A stretch of 64,000 nt of DNA from CAIKMD01 sp963803265 (GCA_963803265.1 CAWDLZ010000012.1:124001-188000); one strand, 5' to 3'; positions 8,533 to 17,472 are shown, counted from the first letter of the stretch. Program-made: numbers and translations. The notes: a model not told the origin generated them from the sequence alone.

Positions 8533-10305
8533 GTGGCGACGCGCCTCAAGCGGGTCGACGCGGTGGTGGTCGGCATGGGCTGGACCGGCAGCATTCTCGC
8601 GCGCGAGCTGACGAAGGCCGGGCTCAATGTAGTCGGGCTCGAGCGCGGCGGCATGCGCACCCCCGCGCAGGATTTCGCGGCGCCGCACAGCCGCGACGAG
8701 CTGAAATACGCGGTGCGGCAGGAATTGGCGCTCGACCCCAAGCTCGAGACCGTGACCATGCGGCACGATACTTCCGAGGCCGCCTTGCCGGTGCGGCGCT
8801 TCGGCGCCTTCCTGCCCGGCAATGGCCTGGGCGGCGCGGGCACGATTTGGAACGGGCTGACCTGGCGGTTCTTGCCATCCGACCACGCGCTGCGCAGCCA
8901 TCTCAGCGCGCGCTATGGCAAGGCGGCGATCCCCGGCGACATGACCATCGCCGATTTCGCCATGAGCTATGACGAGCTCGAGCCTTATTACGACCGCTTC
9001 GAGAAGCTGTGCGGCGTCGCGGGCAAGGCGGGCAATCTTCGCGGGCAAAAGATCGCGGGCGGCAACGTTTTCGAAGGCCCGCGGCAATGGGAATATCCGA
9101 ACCCGCCGCTCCTGCGGTCGCTGACTGGCGAAATCTTCGAGCAGGCCACGAAAAATCTCGGCTACCACCCCTATCCGACGCCGTCGAGCAATGCCGGCGC
9201 GGCTTATGTCAATCCCGAGGGCTGCGCGATGGGCGCCTGCGCCTATTGCGGGCATTGCGACCGCTTCGGCTGCGCGGTCAACGCCAAGGCCAGCCCCAAC
9301 GCGTCGATCCTGCCGGCGCTGTTGCCCGATCCGCGCTTCGAGCTGCGCACCGACGCCTTCGTCACCGAGCTCGTTCACGACAAGCGCGCGCGCAAGGTCA
9401 CGCTGGTGCGCTATGTCGATATGGCGACCGGCACGGAATACGAGCAGCCGGCCCAAATCGTCGCGCTGTCGCTCTACACCTTCTCGAACACCAAGCTGAT
9501 GCTGCTCTCCGGGATCGGCGAGCCCTACGACCCGGCGACGGGCACGGGCGCCGTCGGCAAGAATTACTGCTATCAGGTCACCGCCCCGGTGCAGGTCTTC
9601 ATGGCCGACCGCGAGATCAACCCCTTCATGGCGACGGGCGCGCACGCCATGAACATCGACGATTTCAACGGCGATAATTTCGACCATGCCGGCCTCGGCT
9701 TCCTCGGCGGCGGCCTCATCTTCGCCGGGCCCGTGCATGGCCGGCCGATCATGGCGCGCCCGGTGCCGCCGGGCACGCCGCGCTGGGGCCGCGCCTGGAA
9801 GGAGGCGACGGCCAAATGGTACAACCACAACTTCACCATTCACGCCTCGGGCGCGAATTTCGCGCATCGCGGCAATTATCTCGATCTCGATCCGACCTAT
9901 CGCGACAGACTGGGCCGGCCGCTTATTCGCATGACCTATAATTTCCACGACAACGATCGGAAGCTCTCGGCCTTCGTGACCGGCAAGGCGGTCGAGATCG
10001 CGCGGGCGATGAACCCGACCCTCATTGGCGCGAGCGAGCCGCGGCGCGGCAATTTCAGCGTCGTGCCCTATCAATCGACCCACAACACCGGCGGCACGAT
10101 CATGGGCGCCGACCCCAAGACCAGCGTCGTCAATCGCTATCTGCAATCCTGGGACGCGGACAATCTCTTCATCCTCGGCGCCTCGGTGTTCCCGCAGAAC
10201 CCGGCGCTGCCACCCACGGGCGCCATCGGCGCGCTCGCCTATTGGGCGGCCGAGGCGATCGCCGACCGCTATCTCAAATCGCCCGGACCGCTGGTGCAGG
10301 CGTGA
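8533..10305 (+). CDS. GMC family oxidoreductase (gluconate-dehydrogenase alpha type) with Cys cluster
   Basis: A 590-residue flavoprotein. The FAD-binding motif VVVGMGWTGSILAREL is at about residues 12-27, and the C-terminal catalytic region has STHNTGGTIMG (His) and PALPPTGAIGALAYW. Around residue 233 is CAMGACAYCGHCDRFGC, a Cys-rich cluster of the kind that holds a [3Fe-4S] centre in FAD-dependent glucose and fructose dehydrogenases. The start is a GTG at 8533. There is no signal peptide and no cytochrome c subunit gene next to it, unlike periplasmic gluconate dehydrogenases. It is last in the dioxygenase operon; the substrate could be the dioxygenase product, which is inference. Confidence 0.87.
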   Translation: MATRLKRVDAVVVGMGWTGSILARELTKAGLNVVGLERGGMRTPAQDFAAPHSRDELKYAVRQELALDPKLETVTMRHDTSEAALPVRRFGAFLPGNGLGGAGTIWNGLTWRFLPSDHALRSHLSARYGKAAIPGDMTIADFAMSYDELEPYYDRFEKLCGVAGKAGNLRGQKIAGGNVFEGPRQWEYPNPPLLRSLTGEIFEQATKNLGYHPYPTPSSNAGAAYVNPEGCAMGACAYCGHCDRFGCAVNAKASPNASILPALLPDPRFELRTDAFVTELVHDKRARKVTLVRYVDMATGTEYEQPAQIVALSLYTFSNTKLMLLSGIGEPYDPATGTGAVGKNYCYQVTAPVQVFMADREINPFMATGAHAMNIDDFNGDNFDHAGLGFLGGGLIFAGPVHGRPIMARPVPPGTPRWGRAWKEATAKWYNHNFTIHASGANFAHRGNYLDLDPTYRDRLGRPLIRMTYNFHDNDRKLSAFVTGKAVEIARAMNPTLIGASEPRRGNFSVVPYQSTHNTGGTIMGADPKTSVVNRYLQSWDADNLFILGASVFPQNPALPPTGAIGALAYWAAEAIADRYLKSPGPLVQA

Positions 10306-10502
10306 GGCGAGCGCGCGAGCCAGCCCGAGCGGCATCGACGATGTGATCACCTATCCGCAGGCGACGAAATAGCTGCGGCGGCGCGGGATGGGGGCCCGAC
10401 CGGAAATTCCGGTGGCGCGCAAAAGAGGTCATGTCGGCGGTTATCGGGAGGGCGGAGGAGCGACTCGCAGCCCGCCAGCGCGATCTCCGCAGGCGATTCC
10501 AC

Positions 10503-10535
10503 TTGACAGAATTTGCCGCCGGGATCAGTCATTGA
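10503..10535 (+). promoter_or_regulatory. Possible promoter, cut off from its gene by the IS
   Basis: A perfect -35 hexamer TTGACA lies at 10503-10508. The -10 is poor (CAGTCA or CATTGA at 10526-10535, 17-21 bases downstream). It sits about 70 bases before the IS target site. Without the IS it would be roughly 100 bases upstream of the AIPR-type gene's ATG. The rest of 10306-10575 shows no gene. Confidence 0.3.
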
Positions 10536-10575
10536 TGCTGCCTCTATCGGTGATCGGCGCAGGTGTGCCGCGTCA

Positions 10576-10595
10576 CTAGCCGTTTGTATTCACGA
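10576..10595 (+). repeat. IS1380 copy 1: target duplication CTAG and left terminal repeat
   Basis: CTAG at 10576-10579 is the 4-bp target duplication. The element begins with the 16-bp terminal repeat CCGTTTGTATTCACGA at 10580-10595, matching the other end at 12 of 16 positions, with the inner ten bases (GTATTCACGA or TTATTCACGA) nearly identical. Confidence 0.85.
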
Positions 10596-12205
10596 GCGTA
10601 GCGCGATTTTCGGCGCACCACGATTCTTTTGAAGTGTGACAAGGCTGATCCATCGCGTTCGTTACGACGCTGATCGGGATTTTATTGGGTCGAGGGCTGG
10701 AGGTTGCGGGAAGGGTTCGGCGGGGCACATCGCCCCGTGGGTCATGGTCCCGCAGCGGCGAAGCGGCCGGCGAGCAGCCGGAAGATCGCTGCGTCCGGGC
10801 AAGCTGTCGGCAGCCAGAGGCGAATTCAAGCGGCGCCCTCGACGACGCGGGCGGCGATCTTGATCAGCCGCAATCGCAGCGTCGTGAACTCGGCCGTTCT
10901 CCAAGAGGAACGCTTGGGCGCGGCAGCGCGCAGAGTGAGAAGCAGCCAATAAGCCGCCGTGTGCAGGATGAGGCGCATCTGATTGGCCCGCGGGTCACGG
11001 CACGACGTACGATCCGAGGCGAGCTGGGCCTTGTGTAGCTTGATGAAGTTCTCCGCTTGGCCGCGGCCACAGTAGACTGTCTCATAGAGATGCTTGGCGC
11101 TGCCCTTGAGCGAGGTGACGACGTAACGGACATCGAGGCCGAGCTTCGTCGCCTCGATCCGGGCGACGACACGGCGCTGTCTTTGCCAACTCTTGGCGCC
11201 GTAACGCAGCGTGCCTCCAGCGGCGCAGCTTCTCGGTTCCGGTCACCGCGCGCTCGACGCACACCGCGTCGGCAACCGACCGGATCATGCCGGCGAGCAC
11301 CGGGTTGCCGCCGAAGCCGAAGATGTAGCCAATCCCATTGGCTTCGCACCAATCCATCGCCTTGACTCGACCGTAGTGGCTGTCACCGCGCACCAGGATG
11401 TCAACCTTCGGCCAGTGCCGGCGAATGCGGGCAATGACATGCTTCAGGATCGTGCGCACTTCGATCCCGCCCGGCGTCTTGCCGCTGCGCAGGATGACGG
11501 CAACGGGCTTGCCGCTCGTCCCCTCGTAGATATGGATCGGCAGGAAGCAGCGTTCGTCGTAATGCGCGTTGAACAGCGATAACTGCTGCCGGCCATGCAC
11601 CGCGTCGAAGGTGTCGTCGATGTCGAGAATAATCGAAGCCGGCGCCCGCGCGTAACTGGCACAGAACTGATCCACCAGCGCCAGCATCAGTCGCGCGATC
11701 TCGATCCGCGACGGCGCATTCTCCAACCGCGACATGGTCGGTTGCGAGCACAGCGCCTCGCCGCTTCCCGGTGCTCGGCCCACCGCCATCTTGAATACCG
11801 GGTCGTCCCGCAGTTTGTTGCAGTCGTTGGCGTCCTCGTACCCCGCCGCGATCGCAAACATCCGAAGCCGCAGCATCTCCTCGACCGTGTGATCGATGCG
11901 ATCGGAATCACGGCGATCCTTCAGGCAGGTCGCGAGGCGCGCTGCAACGCCCAGATGCCGCTCGACCCCGCGCAGCAGCAGCACGCCCGCATCCGACGAC
12001 AGCATCCCGCCGTCGAAAGCTACGCTCACTTTCTTGCGGCAAATCGCTGGCAGGGAAAACGGCAGGAGGTTATCTTTGTTCATGGCGGATGTGGCGCTCC
12101 GTGATCGCGGCTTCGACTCTGTCCTGACAACAGAATCATGCTCGCAATCAGCGGCTTACGCTACATCCGCCAGCCTACAATCGCTCCCGTCGTGAATAAG
12201 GCGGG
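10580..12205 (-). mobile_element. IS1380-family insertion sequence, copy 1
   Basis: A 1,626-bp element bounded by imperfect 16-bp inverted repeats and a perfect 4-bp CTAG duplication. It encodes one IS1380-type transposase on the minus strand, with a 124-base lead region inside the right end. A nearly identical copy (1,627 bp) lies at 58805-60431 in the opposite orientation. The element is inserted between the dioxygenase operon and the AIPR-type gene. A few substitutions separate the copies, so transposition was recent but not immediate. Confidence 0.92.
10742..12083 (-). pseudogene. IS1380-family transposase, one frameshift
   Basis: The N-terminal part from ATG 12083 reads MNKDNLLPFSLPAICRKKVS and contains the DDE-type elements: LDIDDTFDAVHG (first Asp), LVRGDSHYGR (second Asp) and, after the frameshift, GRGQAENFIK (Glu). 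The frame breaks at 11203-11204, where an extra base (GCGTTACGG on the coding strand) interrupts what should read AYGAKSWQ. Removing one T restores a 446-residue protein ending RLLAGRFAAAGP, with stop at 10742. The identical break occurs in copy 2. As written the protein is truncated before the Glu. Confidence 0.85.
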
Positions 12206-12209
12206 CTAG
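12190..12209 (+). repeat. IS1380 copy 1: right terminal repeat and target duplication CTAG
   Basis: The right inverted repeat is at 12190-12205 (CCCGCCTTATTCACGA on the minus strand), followed by the second CTAG at 12206-12209. Together with the left CTAG this shows a clean insertion. Confidence 0.85.
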
Positions 12210-12233
12210 ACGGTAGGGCAATGGAGAGCTGAT

Positions 12234-13415
12234 ATGACGAATGGCACCTCTGGCGCCACCGTGCGCCTTTCCTACCTCAAAATCCGTGATGTCACGACGA
12301 AGGACGAGGAGGCCAATGGCGCCGCGACCTACGTCGCGGTGCTGCCTGCCGCAGAAATCCTCAAGATTGGAACCGACGGCAATCTTCGTTCTTACATTCC
12401 GGCCCACGAAGGCAAGAAGAGGAACCTAGTTCACAAGGCAATCGCCAAGACCATCCGACAGAACCCAGACCGGTTCTCTCAATTGAATGCAGGATTTCTC
12501 ATTGGCGCGTCGAAGATTATTATCGACGACAGTAAGAAGATCGTCGAGTTGAGGCGTGCCTCGGTGAACAATGGCGCGCAGTCTCAGGGCGAGATTCAAT
12601 TTTATTACGACGAATGTTCCAAGAGCGGCGAGCCGCCTAATGATTTCGCGATTCGTTGCGAGCTTTCGATCGAGCCCGACTCTTCCACTCGCACTCACAT
12701 TGCGGTGGCGAGGAACACGGCTACGAAAATCGAGGGCATCTCAATTGCAGGTAAGCACGGTTACTTCGAGGACTTGGATGCCTCCTTCCAAAAGGTACAC
12801 CCACATCTTGAGCTTGCGCGCTCGGAAACCGATGTCGAGGACAAGTACGTCGATACTCGGCTGCTCCTTCAGGTTCTATGGGCAATGATGCCCGAGGAAT
12901 TAGCCCCCGAGAACCGGCGGTCGATGGAAGCACGAATGCGTGCCTACAAAAACGCTGCCTATTGCCTGCAGGACTTCATGGAGATCTACGACAGGCGTGC
13001 ATCCGACCAGGGCGATAGCGCCAGATACGCCTATTTTATCGACATGGCTGGAGCGGCTTGGCATGAATATCAACGATGGCAAGCGCACGAGCAATGGAAC
13101 GACAAGCGGCTCCGCGAACCTCAACGGCAAGCGGTTCGGGGTGACGACGGAATCATCAAGGAGATTTCAGACGGTATCGTCTTCCCAATCCTTTCAGCGT
13201 TGTCGCGGTTCGTAAAGCGCAACAAGAACGGCCACTGGAAGATCGTCTATCCGAGGGTCTTCCATGATGACGACATGTTGATCGCAGCGCGACGGCAGTT
13301 GACCCAATGCGGCGGACGTCCAATGCTGATGGGAAGGTCGGGGGCCGCATATGAAGCCCTAATGATCCTGACGGAAATGGCAGAGCGCTATTCGGCTCAG
13401 GCGGCTGCCTCCTGA
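12234..13415 (+). CDS. AIPR family protein (abortive-infection phage-resistance type)
   Basis: A 393-residue protein. The N-terminal half follows the AIPR order: LRSYIPAHEGKKRNLVHKAI, then PDRFSQLNAGFLIGASKI, then the hallmark ASVNNGAQSQGEI (usual family form IVNGxQT), then HIAVARNTATKIEG and a GYFEDLDASF stretch. AIPR proteins are linked to abortive infection in lactococci and elsewhere; the molecular activity is unclear. Base composition is clearly less GC-rich than neighbours, suggesting transfer. A GGAGAG ribosome site precedes ATG 12234. The IS ends 28 bases upstream and probably separates it from its original promoter. No partner gene is adjacent. Confidence 0.65.
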   Translation: MTNGTSGATVRLSYLKIRDVTTKDEEANGAATYVAVLPAAEILKIGTDGNLRSYIPAHEGKKRNLVHKAIAKTIRQNPDRFSQLNAGFLIGASKIIIDDSKKIVELRRASVNNGAQSQGEIQFYYDECSKSGEPPNDFAIRCELSIEPDSSTRTHIAVARNTATKIEGISIAGKHGYFEDLDASFQKVHPHLELARSETDVEDKYVDTRLLLQVLWAMMPEELAPENRRSMEARMRAYKNAAYCLQDFMEIYDRRASDQGDSARYAYFIDMAGAAWHEYQRWQAHEQWNDKRLREPQRQAVRGDDGIIKEISDGIVFPILSALSRFVKRNKNGHWKIVYPRVFHDDDMLIAARRQLTQCGGRPMLMGRSGAAYEALMILTEMAERYSAQAAAS

Positions 13416-13423
13416 ATTTCTAA

Positions 13424-13460
13424 CGGCTGGCAGGCTGCCACAACTGCAGCCTGCCAGCCG
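13424..13460 (+). terminator. Perfect 15-bp hairpin after the AIPR-type gene
   Basis: CGGCTGGCAGGCTGC at 13424-13438 and its exact complement GCAGCCTGCCAGCCG at 13446-13460 enclose the 7-base loop CACAACT. It begins 9 bases after the AIPR-type stop and ends 46 bases before rpe. No T-run follows, so it may be a tail-less terminator, an mRNA-stability hairpin or a boundary scar. Confidence 0.6.
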
Positions 13461-13506
13461 CCCGCCCCGCCTTGCGGCGCGCGCCCATCCCTGATACCAA
13501 GGCCCG

Positions 13507-14166
13507 ATGCAGCAAAAGACCCGGATTTCGGCCTCGATCCTCTCGGCCGATTTCGCGCAGCTCGGCGAGGAAGTGCGCGCCGTGGCGGCTTCCGGCGCCG
13601 ACTACATCCATATCGACGTGATGGACGGGCATTTCGTCCCGAGCCTCACCATCGGGCCGGTCGTGGTCGAGGCGCTGCGCGCGGCAACCGCGCTCCCGTT
13701 CGACGTCCACCTCATGATCGCGCCGGCCGATCCTTTCATCGCGGATTTCGCCGCCGCCGGCGCCGACATCCTCACCGTCCATCCCGAAGCCGGGCCGCAT
13801 CTCCACCGCACCCTGCAACTCATCAAGTCGCTGGGCAAGAAGGCCGGCGTCGCGCTCAGCCCGGCGACGCCCCTGGCGCTCGTCGAGCCGGTTCTCGCCG
13901 AGGTCGATGTCGTGCTGGCGATGAGCGTCAATCCCGGCTTCGCCGGCCAGAGCTTCATTAGGGAAACGCTCGACAAGCTGCGCCAACTGCGGGCGCTCAT
14001 CGACCGATCAGGGCGCGCCATCGATCTCGAGGTCGATGGCGGCATCAACCCCGAGACGGCGCGCCTCGCCGTCGCGGCGGGGGCGGATGTGCTGGTGTCG
14101 GGAACGGCGACCTTCGCCGGCGGCGCCGCGGCCTATGCCGACAACATTCGCCGCCTGCGCGGATGA
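13507..14166 (+). CDS. rpe: Ribulose-phosphate 3-epimerase
   Basis: A 219-residue TIM-barrel protein. It begins KTRISASILSADFAQLGEE and has the metal-binding motifs HIDVMDGHFVPSLTIGP and FDVHLMI, then VLAMSVNPGFAGQSF and DGGINPETA near the end. It interconverts ribulose-5-phosphate and xylulose-5-phosphate in the pentose-phosphate and Calvin pathways. Length is standard. The start ATG at 13507 is shared by all reasonable models. It overlaps the following heparinase gene by 4 bases, so the two are co-translated. Confidence 0.95.
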   Translation: MQQKTRISASILSADFAQLGEEVRAVAASGADYIHIDVMDGHFVPSLTIGPVVVEALRAATALPFDVHLMIAPADPFIADFAAAGADILTVHPEAGPHLHRTLQLIKSLGKKAGVALSPATPLALVEPVLAEVDVVLAMSVNPGFAGQSFIRETLDKLRQLRALIDRSGRAIDLEVDGGINPETARLAVAAGADVLVSGTATFAGGAAAYADNIRRLRG

Positions 14167-15797
14167 ATGCCGTGACGTCCGGGCTCAGCGCGCTCTATCA
14201 CGGCTCGGCGATCTATCATTTGCGGCTCAGCGGCCGCGCGCCGCGCGAGCTCGTTCTGCGCCTCGAGGCCTGGCCGGGCGATCCCGCGCTCGGCCAGGCG
14301 CTGCTCGACGGCGAGTTTCGCTTCCTCAGCGAGACCGTGCGCGCGCCCGCGCCGCCCTGGCGCACCGGCGCCAGCGAGGAATGGCACGCGGCGCTGCACG
14401 GCTTCGGCTGGCTCGCCGATCTCGCCGCCCTGGACAGCGACGCGGGCCGCCAAGCGGCGCGGAGCTGGACGGCCGATTGGCTGGAGCGGTTCGGGGTCTA
14501 CGATCGCCTCGCCTGGCGCGGCGACGTCATCGGCGATCGCCTCTATTCCTGGCTCGAGCATTTCGACATGCTGGCCGGCGACGACGCGCTCAAGCGCGAG
14601 CTGCTCAAGAGCTTCGGGCGCCAGACCCGGCATCTCGCGCGGGTGGCGCGCGGCGAGCGCCCGGGCTTGCCGCGCCTCGCCGCCTTGCGCGGCCTGGTGG
14701 CGGCCGTGGCGGCGCAGGGGCAGGAGCGCGCGCTCAATCGCGCCGTGCGGCATTTCGCCCGCGAATGCGAGGCCCAGATTCTCGCCGATGGCGGCCACGC
14801 CGCGCGCAGCCCGGAAGCCCAACTAGCGGCGTTGCGCTATCTCGTCGATGCGCGCGCCGCGCTTAGCGCCTCGCACAACGAGATCCACGGCGCGGTGCAG
14901 CAGGCGATCGACCGCGCCGCGCCGATGCTGCGCTTTTTTCGTCATGGCGATGCCCGCTTCGCCTTGTTCAACGGCGCCAACGAGAACGATGCCGCCGCGA
15001 TCGACCGCGTGCTCGAGCGCGCCGACGCCAAGGGCCGCGCGCCGATGAGCGCGCCGCATTGCGGCTTCGAGCGCTTGCGGGCCGGGCATTCGCTGGTGGT
15101 GTTCGATTGCGGCAAGCCGCCGCCGCCGGGGCTCGACCGCGAAGCCCATGCCGGCATCCTCGCCTTCGAGCTGAGCTATGGCCGCGAGCGGCTGATCGTC
15201 AATTGCGGGGCCTATCACGGACCCAGCGCGGAATGGCGCACGGCGATGCGCGCAACCGCGGCGCATTCGACGCTGGTCGTCGCCAACACCAGCGCCATCG
15301 AGTTCGGCCCCGATGGCGGGGTGGCCGCGGGCCCGCAGACGGTCACCTCGATGCGCGCCGAAGACGGCGGCGCGCAATGGGTGGCGGCGAGCCACGACGG
15401 CTATATGAAGACCCTCGGCCTGACCCATGCGCGCCAGGTCTTCCTCGCCGCGGACGGCGAGGATTTGCGCGGCGAGGACCGCTTGACCGGCCGCTCCGGC
15501 CAGGGCTTCGCCATCCGCTTCCATCTCCATCCCGCCGTGCAAGCCTCGCTCACCCAGGACGGCAACGCCGTGTTGCTGCGCCTGCCCAGCGGGATCGGCT
15601 GGCGCTTGCGCATGCAAGGCGCGGTGCTGAGCATTGGCGAAAGCGTCTATCTCGGCGCCGGCAGCGTGCAAAAGACAAAACAGGTGGTGCTCGACGGCCA
15701 TGTCGGCAGCACCGGCGCGATCGTCAAATGGGCGCTCCGCCGCGAAGCCAGGAAGACCACCGAAACCGCCGAGCCGATGCTCGTGGAAGAACTCTAG
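14163..15797 (+). CDS. Heparinase II/III family protein
   Basis: A 544-residue protein. The N-terminal half is an alpha-helical toroid-like region (WLERFGVYDRLAWRGDVIGDRLYSWLEH). The C-terminal half is beta-rich with GYMKTLGLTHARQVFLAADG, GEDRLTG and FAIRFHLHP, the pattern of alphaproteobacterial heparinase II/III-like proteins. These are polysaccharide-lyase relatives, with proposed roles in cell-envelope glycans; no signal peptide is seen. The start overlaps rpe (ATGA). In related genomes this gene commonly precedes purH; here a 5.2-kb block intervenes. Confidence 0.85.
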   Translation: MNAVTSGLSALYHGSAIYHLRLSGRAPRELVLRLEAWPGDPALGQALLDGEFRFLSETVRAPAPPWRTGASEEWHAALHGFGWLADLAALDSDAGRQAARSWTADWLERFGVYDRLAWRGDVIGDRLYSWLEHFDMLAGDDALKRELLKSFGRQTRHLARVARGERPGLPRLAALRGLVAAVAAQGQERALNRAVRHFARECEAQILADGGHAARSPEAQLAALRYLVDARAALSASHNEIHGAVQQAIDRAAPMLRFFRHGDARFALFNGANENDAAAIDRVLERADAKGRAPMSAPHCGFERLRAGHSLVVFDCGKPPPPGLDREAHAGILAFELSYGRERLIVNCGAYHGPSAEWRTAMRATAAHSTLVVANTSAIEFGPDGGVAAGPQTVTSMRAEDGGAQWVAASHDGYMKTLGLTHARQVFLAADGEDLRGEDRLTGRSGQGFAIRFHLHPAVQASLTQDGNAVLLRLPSGIGWRLRMQGAVLSIGESVYLGAGSVQKTKQVVLDGHVGSTGAIVKWALRREARKTTETAEPMLVEEL

Positions 15798-15807
15798 GGG
15801 AGAAGCG

Positions 15808-17472
15808 ATGCCGCTCGATGCGGCCGTGATTATCGTGGGCGGCGGCCCGGCCGGCCTGATGCTGGCGAACGAGCTGGGGCGGCGCCGGGTCTCGGCGCTG
15901 CTCCTATGCGACCGGCCCTCGACCTCGCCCTATCCGCAAGCCAACGCGACCCAGGCCCGCACTATGGAGTTCTATCGCCGGCTCGGCTTCGCCGAGACCT
16001 TGCGCCGGCGCGGCCTGCCCGCCGACTATCCCACCGACGTCGCCTATTTCACCCGGCCGACGCGCCACGAGCTCGCGCGCTTCGAGCTGCCGGCGTCGCG
16101 CGATGCGCGCGCCCTCATCAAGACCCTGTCGGGTTCGTGGAGCGCCGCCGAGCTGCCCCATCGCTGCTCGCAGATGTACATCGAGGAGGTGCTGCTGAGC
16201 GAGGCGCGCCGCCACCGCTCGATCGCGCTCGATTTCGGCTGGCGCGTGACCGGCTTCACCGAGCGGGCCGATCATGTCGAGGTTTCGGCCGAGCGCGTCG
16301 CCGACGGCGCCAGGCGCCGCGTCAGTGGCGCCTACCTCGTCGGCTGCGACGGACCGCGCAGCACGGTGCGCAAGCAGCTCGACATCCGCTATGACGGCGA
16401 GTCCGAGGCGGACCGGCCTTATCTGAGCGGCAGGCAACTTTCGAACTATATCCGCGCGCCCGCGGTCTATGACATGGTGCCGCACAAGCGCGCCTGGCAA
16501 TATTGGTCGATCAATCCCGAGCGGCGCGGCACCATGGTCGCGATCGACGGCAAGGGCGAATTCACCTTCGGCATCCAGCTTCCCAAAGGCAAGGACGAGA
16601 GCGATTTCAGCGACGCCGACGTGACATCCTTGTTTCACACGGTATTCGGCGCCGTCTGTCCGATCGAGATCATCAATCGCAATTCCTGGCACGCCGGCTA
16701 TTCGCTGGTGGCGCAACAATACCGGCGCGGCCGGGTGTTCATGGCGGGCGACGCGGTGCATCTTTTCACCCCGACCGGCGGCCTCGGCTACAACACCGCC
16801 ATCGAGGATGTCGTCAACCTCGCCTGGAAGCTCGCCGCGATGGTCGAAGGCTGGGGCGGCGCGGGACTGCTCGATAGTTACGAGACCGAGCGCCGCCATG
16901 TCGCGCGGCGCAACACGGGATTCGCTCGGTATTTCGCGGATTCGATCGGCAAGTTCGTGCCGCCGCCCGAGCTCGAGGACGATAGCGCCGAAGGAAGCGC
17001 GGCGCGGGCGGCGGCGGGCGCCTATCTCAACCGCCATGGCCGCGAGGAATTCAACATTCCCGGCATCACCTTCGGCGCGCGCTATGACGGTTCAGCCGTC
17101 ATCGCCGGCGACGGCACGCCGCCGCCGCCCGACCGCATGAACGATTATGTGCCGACGGCGACGCCCGGCGGCCGCGCGCCGCATTTCTGGCTCGAGGATG
17201 GGCGCTCGCTCTACGACACCTTCGGCATCGTGTTCTCGCTGCTGCGCCTCGGGCCGAAGGCGCCCGACGCGGGCGCGTTCGCCGCTTGCGCCGCGTGGCG
17301 CGGCATAGAACTCGCCGTCATCGACCGGCCGGAGCCCGAGCTGCGCGAGCTTTACCAGGCCGATCTCGCGCTCATCCGCCCCGATCAGATCGTCGCCTGG
17401 CGCGGCAATCGCGTGCCCGAGGACGTGGACGCGGTGCTCGCGCAAGCGACCGGGCATGGTGTCGGCGCGTGA
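15808..17472 (+). CDS. FAD-dependent aromatic monooxygenase, paralogue 1
   Basis: A 554-residue class A flavin monooxygenase. It has the Rossmann motif VIIVGGGPAGLMLANELGRR near the N-terminus, the DG motif GCDGPRSTVRK around residue 186, and the GD motif RVFMAGDAVHLFTPTGGLGY around residue 309. A thioredoxin-like C-terminal domain is probable. The family hydroxylates phenolic rings using NAD(P)H. A GGGGAGAAGC site precedes ATG 15808. It is followed, with a 4-base overlap, by a paralogue of exactly the same length, so the pair arose by tandem duplication. Confidence 0.9.
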   Translation: MPLDAAVIIVGGGPAGLMLANELGRRRVSALLLCDRPSTSPYPQANATQARTMEFYRRLGFAETLRRRGLPADYPTDVAYFTRPTRHELARFELPASRDARALIKTLSGSWSAAELPHRCSQMYIEEVLLSEARRHRSIALDFGWRVTGFTERADHVEVSAERVADGARRRVSGAYLVGCDGPRSTVRKQLDIRYDGESEADRPYLSGRQLSNYIRAPAVYDMVPHKRAWQYWSINPERRGTMVAIDGKGEFTFGIQLPKGKDESDFSDADVTSLFHTVFGAVCPIEIINRNSWHAGYSLVAQQYRRGRVFMAGDAVHLFTPTGGLGYNTAIEDVVNLAWKLAAMVEGWGGAGLLDSYETERRHVARRNTGFARYFADSIGKFVPPPELEDDSAEGSAARAAAGAYLNRHGREEFNIPGITFGARYDGSAVIAGDGTPPPPDRMNDYVPTATPGGRAPHFWLEDGRSLYDTFGIVFSLLRLGPKAPDAGAFAACAAWRGIELAVIDRPEPELRELYQADLALIRPDQIVAWRGNRVPEDVDAVLAQATGHGVGA

